A stretch of DNA of 12,841 bases from Spirogloea muscicola (lineage: Eukaryota > Streptophyta > Zygnematophyceae > Spirogloeales > Spirogloeaceae), in NCBI GenBank assembly GCA_009602725.1, contig WELB01000047.1:80131-92971 (forward strand), written 5' to 3'. Within the stretch, counting starts at the first letter, position 1, and each line of letters begins with the position of its first letter. Under the pieces are notes generated by a model that saw only the letters and a program-made list of their open reading frames with translations, searched no databases and had not been told where the DNA came from. Both the position numbers and the translations under genes were made by a program. Positions 7,814 through 12,841 of this stretch are shown here, one piece after another.

Positions 7814-10800
7814 CTGATGCACAAGTGCGCAGTAGTCAGTGTTCATGTGCCTTTTGTTGTCAGCGATAGAGCTCACCCTATGCACGTTCACGCAAGCTAC
7901 GAAGGCAGAGTTGTTTTTCAGCAGAGCAGATCTTGTGTTGACAGCAATACCTGAAACAGCGTAGAGAGTGCATCATCATTGGAAAGGATGTCCAGTTCGT
8001 CGATCCAGTGGTCACTTGGACGCGCAAGTGCCAATTGGCGCTCAGTTTCCAGGTGCATGACGGAGTGCCATGACCAGCGCTGCCATAGACTCTGCACGAC
8101 TCCCCACATCTGCTCCACTTCCTCCTCACTGTATGCCTGTCGAGTAGGTCAGATCCAGCTTCAGGCTCTCGTGATCACGACTTGTGAGTTGCTTCCCCGT
8201 TTCAAGCTTGTCCTTGACCCTTGAGCATGCCAGCCTGCCAGCCTGCCAGCTTTCGAAGGCATCTCAACAGCACCAGGCTCGGGCGCAGGTGCAGTAGGCA
8301 GCGTTGCAATGAGCTAGTTGTGCCGCATAACATGTCGCCTCTGCGTGATCCAGAACGTTACCACCTTCAAGATTGTCACCAGCTTGCATATGTCCTCCTC
8401 TGCAATCCGTACCGTGAAGCTGGAGTAATCCAGGACATTCTCATACGGTAGGTGTATCCCATCCTTACACAGAAAAGAAACAAAGATCGGTTGCGCCACG
8501 AGCCAGTCAAGCAGGAGAAATCCGGGATCCAGCGAGAAGAGGGTGTACTGATATGCGAAGTTGGCAAGTTCCACAATAAAGTGCTCAACAGTCCTACCAG
8601 GGGAAGGACACCTGATACTACACCCGCAGCCCCACATGAGCAGTCGTGCTCTGCCGGTGCGCAGGATCTACCTGTACGATGACAGGTATGCACCCGTGGA
8701 GGATGGCATCCTCCATGCGGGCGCTGAAGCCGTCTCCTGGGAAAACTCCACAGAAGCGCGATGCAGACAGCCCCTGGCTGTAGTCCTCTGCATGCCCGTT
8801 GAGCACCACAACGCCAGCTTCCGCCAGTGGCCCCAGCGAGCCGCTGCTGTCTGGAGTGCTTCCAAAGAGCCGTGCCACCTTCTGTCTGATCCCCATGCTG
8901 TAGCTGCAACAAGTGCATCCACCATGAGGTTAGGGTTGTTCGCCGTCATCCAGATTGCAAGCGACGGAACTGCTGTCTCGACATAGACAGCAGGCAAGCA
9001 GATGCTGCTATGAAGGAAGTAGGGAAGGGCCCACACGAGAAGCACCGGTCGCCTGGTAGCAAAAACCACACGACAGTCATGAGCGAGTAGGAGCAGGGCA
9101 TACTCCGTCTCCGGGCGACCATCCTGGTACCGGAAGCCCAGGTTGCCCGCGAAGTAAAATAAGTTGGTACGCGCTGAAACTGGCCTGGTTGCAGACACTC
9201 TTGATCACAAAAGGTTGGCTGGCCACAGCAACCTCTGAGCTTGCCACATGTGCACAGGCAACAAGGCAGTGGATGCTGGTGAGCAACTGCAGGTGCGCAT
9301 GCACACCTCTCCCATAGGCGCAGTGACGGTTGCAGGAAGGAGGGCGACTTCCAGGCGGGTAGCACAATGTCTTTGTCAGGGTCGTAGCAAGGGTGATCGC
9401 CACGGAGGGAGGCCGGCATGACATCCCAAAGGTCGTAGCCATATGCTGTCGTGGACCCTGAATGAGCGCTGCCAGTGTTACCCCAGTGCGAGAGCATGAT
9501 GCTGTTCCAGATGGCCTGGGGCGCATAGCAGGCGCCCTCATCCCACCCGAACGCCTGCAAGCAGCGCAACTTGTCCTCTGAATTCACTGGAGAACCAGTG
9601 TCAAATCAGTGGTTCAAGGCTGGAAGGTGCACAGCTGGCACATCCGCTACTAAAGCTTCGTGAGCCACAAAAACGGCAGCATGACGGGAGCCCGTGCCAG
9701 CCAGTAGACATCAACGAGGAGCAGGCGGCACACCCAGATGTGATCTCTGCCTTGGCTGTTGTTCCAGTAAGGGTAGGTGTCCCGGATGTGTTCGTAAGCC
9801 TCAAGGTAAATCTCTGCAGCCAACCACGGTCTTGACATGTTGTACTTCTGCACAATGACAGCAGCTTTTCCGGAGAGCTTAGTCAGCCACCTCTTTGACA
9901 ACAAGAGCGAGTAGGACAGTGGATGTCCTCCATCTCCGAGTCACGTCGAACGAGCGGGTATTGCAAGTCACGCAGGAAGACGTGATCCCAGACCTCCATC
10001 TCAAAGCGGGGGGAATCGTCAGCACGGGCAACGGCGCAACCTCCCAGCACAGGGACATAAAAGTAGTCTGCCTCCCCCGCATTGAAGGTGCGATGCTCGC
10101 TGGCAAGCAAGCCCTCCGTCACCAGCACCTGCAGTAAGCATGCCATCACACACATGTTTGCAGCTGTGTTGGTGGTCCATGCCAGCGAGCTCGACACGTG
10201 GTGCAGAAGATATGCACTGGGGCCTCGACCGGTGCAAGCCATACGCACTCGGGCCGAGCAACCGGAGTGAACCTTGCACTCAGAGGACTCGGAGTTCCTC
10301 ATATTATCATCATTTGCACCTCAAGGCCGTACAGGGCGTTGGTGTACTCGGTCTCGGAGGATGCACCATACTGCCGCATGACACAGTAGTCCTTAGACTG
10401 CCGGCCCTGGCAGTGTGCAAAGACATTGATGCTGAGGTCGTGACTGGCAGTGCATCATGCACTGGACCTGCCCTGGAAGTAAGTAGCACCAGCCCAGGCA
10501 GAAGCCCTTGCTCCCAGTGGTACTTTCAAGCACCAGCTTTCGGGTACTCCGCAACCCTTTCGAGCAAGAAGGAACTGGTCACTGTAATGCTGATGCGCAA
10601 ACTGGGCGGCAACTGACACATCCTCCAACACATCTCAAGGACTGCGACGAAATCAGGCAGCTGGAGTACTGTCTGTGTCGAGTGTCAAAGGTGGTCCTGA
10701 CCTGAAGCATCTGAAAATTGAAAAACCCAGGAAGGTCATACACGTACACAAGGGGCCGCGCTTTGACCACCGTGCGTGTCTGCAGATGGAGCAAGATCTG

Positions 10801-12841
10801 GGCTTCAGTCACCACGTGGTCAGCCTGTTGAGCATTCGTGTGGATGAGCGTCCTCAGCTCCGGGAGGTACTCTTTGCTAAGCCCATAAACCTCGTACTTC
10901 AAGTTACAGGGTCTTGTATGCCTCCTCAGAAGACCTCGACCAAGTCAATGTTCAAACACTCCTGCCAAAGCGTGTCACGAAGATGGAGCTATCTCCTCGC
11001 ACCCTTGCAGGCACCATAGTTGCACGTTAGCTGATGCCTCAGACTTGGACCTGCTGCAAGTGGTGGCTCCCTTGTGCAGTGCCCGAAGACGACTCCAACA
11101 GCGCAGACTTGTTGTCCAGCTCCTGGCCAGCAGCGATGCTGCAGTCAAGACCATACCAGCCATCCTGGCACTGCGCTCATCAGCCAACATAGCAGGCGCA
11201 GCAGTCAGCCATACGTGTTACAAGTGTACTGCATACCTCATGTGCTCAGCTCATGTAACCCGCACAGAGTGTCTGCCAAATATTGCAAGTATGCCAATGT
11301 AAAGGACCGTATCTCACTGCTCAACCGGCGTGCTCGCCGGCAAGGACAGACATCATCATGACACCTACTGAGCTTGCGTACCATGACAACTCCGACTCAA
11401 TTGCGATGCCTGATTAGTAGATTGCAGCCCTTGACATTGTATGCCCCGACATCTGCTAGGCCATGAATGGTCACTTCCGACCTTGCAAAACCCGCTGTCA
11501 CATGTGCCATTGCCCCAGCATTGGTTGAAGCAAAAAGCTTCAGTCACAACCTGCACAACAAGGTATCTGATCCTCAGGCGAGTCTCGCCACAAACAAAAC
11601 TGCAACTCCACGTCAACCCTAGTCCACAGATGGAGCCGTATGAGCAACGGGCAAAAAAGGGATGCTGCATAGGCCGGGGCAGGATAAGGAAGGACAGGGC
11701 TCTGCTAGTAGCTTGACAACGGCCCCAGTCTGCATCATCAACTCGAAGGGGATGAAGGAAGGGGGGAGAGGAAATGGGAAAGGGGGGGTGGGTTCATGTC
11801 ACGACCTCACAGAATGCACCTGTGCGGCCTTCGACATCGTCACAGCGGCACTCCTGCAGGAGGTGCTGGCGGCCTTCAGCAACTGCTACCGGGTCTGCAT
11901 CGCACCACCCTGGTGTGTCGCTGCTGCCATTGCCGTACAGGAGGTCGTGGCGCGGGTACATGGCCCAGTCCTCCTCGCTGCAGGCCCAAAGAGGCGCATT
12001 GTCAATCTCTCCTCAAGACACGAGAGGATGGCATCTATCGTGGCCAGGTTGCAGCTCAGCCATACTCTCTCCCCCCCCAAAGGTCCTGGAGTAGGCACGA
12101 GCTGGCACGCCCCCAGCAAGAGCATGCCGCGCGCACGCAGCAGACTTGGCAAGCGAGCGAGGGGCAAGCCCCCGAAAGGCCGGGGCAGCACGCACGCGGT
12201 GTCAAAGCCGCACATGTCGGGGACGGGGCGGTCCGGGAAGGCGGAGCCTGGCCCACAGACGCACTTGGCGACCCGTGTGTCACAGTGGGCTGGGCAGATG
12301 GAGACCACCCACTTGCCCAGCGGCATGCCCTCGGCGGCCGGCCAGTTGCAGGGGTGCTCATCGTCCTCCTCGCAGGCGGCCCCTGGCGCTCGAGGAGAGG
12401 CAGCGAGCCGGCAGCGTCAGCGAGACAAGGGTCCGCCTGACCTGGTCGAGCGGATCAGCGTCCTGAGCTCCGCTCGCCCGGCCGGGGCCGTCCGGCCGGG
12501 AGGCAGGGACCCGGCCCTGCCTGGCGAGCATGAACGGCTCGCCGACCAGAACGGCACAGAGCTGGGTGGGGAGCGGGCAGACCTCGGTAGCCGAGCGGGC
12601 AGCGGCAGACGCCCAGCTCGCGGTTGCAGACTCCCACGCCGCTGCAGTCGCCCGGGCAGGGGTTGGCGAACAGGCGCTGCGGGCGGCAAGGCGGCAGCCC
12701 CGAGGCTCGCGTCAGCAGCACGGCAGGTGGATGCGGCCGCAGGGGCGCGCGGGCGGTGGTGGCGGGCGCCACGCCAGGCGAGGGGGCGAGGGCGGCAGAG
12801 GCGGGACCTCGTGCACGGTGGCGGAGGCGGCGGGAGGCCGC
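7679..12841 (-). CDS. Gene B: EGF-like/exostosin (GT47) glycosyltransferase, 5' partial, spliced
   Basis: Paralogue of gene A in inverted orientation with the same domain order. My splice model, 5' to 3' on the minus strand: 12841-12808, 12676-12583, 12382-12196, 11977-11806, 11550-11482, 11170-11051, 10961-10935 (tentative), 10779-10702, 10406-10320, 10128-9994, 9847-9734, 9554-9307, 9184-9104, 8903-8672, 8463-8365, 8136-7951 and 7813-7679 (TGA). This gives about 698 codons with no internal stop. Key GT47 motifs are RPLVYVYDLPG, EADYFYVPV, GRDHIW, GDHPCYDPDKDIVLP, NLFYFAGNLGFRY, SRFCGVFPGDGFSARMED and HGCIPVIVQ. The 5' end is beyond the window, so start, targeting sequence and promoter are unseen. 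The GC-richer copy with the longer tail may be closer to the ancestral form. Probable role: Golgi transfer of a sugar to a wall or matrix glycan; specificity is unknown. Confidence 0.9.
7951..9554 (-). CDS. Gene B exons 12-16: C-terminal half of GT47 domain
   Basis: Exon 12 (9554-9307) carries AFGWDEGACYAPQAI, HWGNTGSAHSGSTTAYGYD and GDHPCYDPDKDIVLP. Exon 13 (9184-9104) completes LWER with PVSARTNLFYFAGNLGFRY. Exon 14 (8903-8672) has YSMGIRQKVARLFGS, then SASRFCGVFPGDGFSARMED and HGCIPVIVQ. Exon 15 (8463-8365) reads DGIHLPYENVLDYSSFTVRI and LVTILK; its acceptor TGTAAG is weaker than the others (AAG rather than CAG). Exon 16 (8136-7951) reads AYSEEEVEQMWGVVQSLWQR and ends DDALSTLFQ. Long open frames that run through the donors of exons 12 and 13 are read-through frames and not part of the protein. 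Confidence 0.92.
8228..8250. repeat. Short 8-nt tandem repeat in gene B intron 15
   Basis: The unit TGCCAGCC is repeated almost three times. It is simple-sequence expansion within the 228-nt intron between exons 15 and 16, absent from gene A. Confidence 0.8.
9734..10779 (-). CDS. Gene B exons 8-11: N-terminal half of GT47 domain
   Basis: Exon 8 (10779-10702) reads TRTVVKARPLVYVYDLPG then FFNFQMLQ. Exon 9 (10406-10320) reads GRQSKDYCVMRQYG and ALYGLE. Exon 10 (10128-9994) reads VLVTEGLLASEHRTFNAGEA and DYFYVPVLGGCAVARADDSP. Exon 11 (9847-9734) reads KYNMSRPWLAAEIYLEAYEH and YPYWNNSQGRDHIW. All are flanked by phase-0 introns and are equal in length to gene A exons. After exon 10 the frame stays open for 37 more codons into the intron (an open frame to 9883); the homologous intron in gene A contains an immediate stop, so splicing after SPRFEME is preferred. 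Confidence 0.9.
10935..11550 (-). CDS. Gene B exons 5-7: EGF-like repeat 2 and linker
   Basis: Exon 5 (11550-11482) encodes VVTEAFCFNQCWGNGTCDSG then FCK. Exon 6 (11170-11051) opens CQDGWYGLDCS, completing a six-Cys EGF-like repeat across a phase-0 intron. It then gives a linker with sequon NKS, ending HHLQQ at a GTCCAA donor. Exon 7 (10961-10935) is proposed as a 27-nt microexon (ECLNIDLVE) with CAG acceptor and GAG/GTC donor. It preserves phase 0 into exon 8. An open stretch immediately before exon 8 (about 10911-10780) includes KYEVYGLSKEYLPELRTLIH. It looks protein-like but cannot be joined upstream in frame with any AG I can find, so I treat it as intron or as an alternative exon. Confidence 0.7.
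11806..12841 (-). CDS. Gene B exons 1-4: EGF-like repeat 1 and Cys-rich block
   Basis: Exon 1 (12841-12808) ends PPAASATVHE, aligning with gene A PPASSAAVLE, at a GTCCCG donor. Exon 2 (12676-12583) encodes RLFANPCPGDCSGVGVC and CRCPLGYRG. Exon 3 (12382-12196) adds GAACEEDDEHPC, MPLGKWVVSICPAHC and CGPGSAFPDRPV...MCGFDT. It ends in phase 2 at a GTGCGT donor. Exon 4 (11977-11806) reads EEDWAMYPRHDLLYGNGSSD, PGWCDADPVAV and TGAFCE, with one NGS sequon. One cysteine of gene A (VCDACG) is replaced here (VPDMCG). Exon 3 is 3 nt longer and exon 4 is 18 nt shorter than in gene A, all in frame. The open frame 12326-11886 reads through intron 3 and is not the protein beyond GFDT. Confidence 0.87.

Noticed and set aside
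8376-8918. 180-codon and similar long minus-strand frames overlapping gene B exons 14 and 15
   Set aside because: They are alternative frames of exons whose correct frame is fixed by the GT47 motifs.
9883-9993. In-frame extension of gene B exon 10 (VWDHVFLRDLQYPLVRR...)
   Set aside because: The homologous position in gene A has a stop at once, and splicing after the conserved SPRF(S/E)ME joins exon 11 in phase in both copies. It would be intron retention at most.
10780-11050. Frameshift lesions making gene B (and gene A) pseudogenes in the linker
   Set aside because: Direct nucleotide alignment of the linker implies indels, but both copies have a GT..AG microexon model that keeps the frame open. 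All other exons are intact, so a pseudogene call is not supported.

Overview
The window is intron-rich nuclear DNA, most likely from a green alga (Chlorophyta). The evidence is short GT..AG introns, GC-rich 5' gene ends, a TGTAA polyadenylation-type signal, and above all the C-terminal block SRFCGVFPGDGFSARMED...HGCIPVI. That block is the form I associate with the large algal family of EGF-containing exostosin-like (GT47) glycosyltransferases. No bacterial operon, RNA gene, CRISPR array or intact mobile element is visible.

Layout: two paralogous genes stand tail to tail. Gene A is on the plus strand (1 to about 5490) and gene B on the minus strand (12841 down to 7679). Both run off the window at their 5' ends inside the same first visible exon, so start codons, signal or anchor sequences and promoters are not seen. 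About 2.2 kb of spacer (5491-7678) separates the two stop codons. It holds the 3' ends, small repeats and a hairpin, but no gene I recognise.

Gene structure: I built both models by comparing the two copies, and each resolves into 17 visible exons with matching phases. Exons 8 to 16 have exactly the same lengths in both copies (78, 87, 135, 114, 248, 81, 232, 99 and 186 nt), and exon 2 is 94 nt in both. This is strong internal evidence for the models. The weakest part is the linker (exon 7). The ends differ: gene B has a C-terminal tail that gene A has lost or replaced.

Proteins: the order is a first EGF-like repeat, a Cys-rich block, a second EGF-like repeat split by an intron, a short Ser/Asn-rich linker with N-glycosylation sequons, and a full GT47 (exostosin) catalytic domain. 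This predicts a secretory-pathway (Golgi) glycosyltransferase acting on a wall or matrix glycan or glycoprotein. Acceptor and sugar cannot be read from sequence. The plant extensin arabinosyltransferase ExAD is a GT47 member that, as I recall, also carries EGF-like annotation, so a role in hydroxyproline-rich wall glycoproteins is a reasonable but unproven idea. I see no entirely new system. The unusual points are the inverted pair, conserved GTC splice donors, a lineage-variable linker microexon, the eroded tail of gene A and two perfect hairpins.
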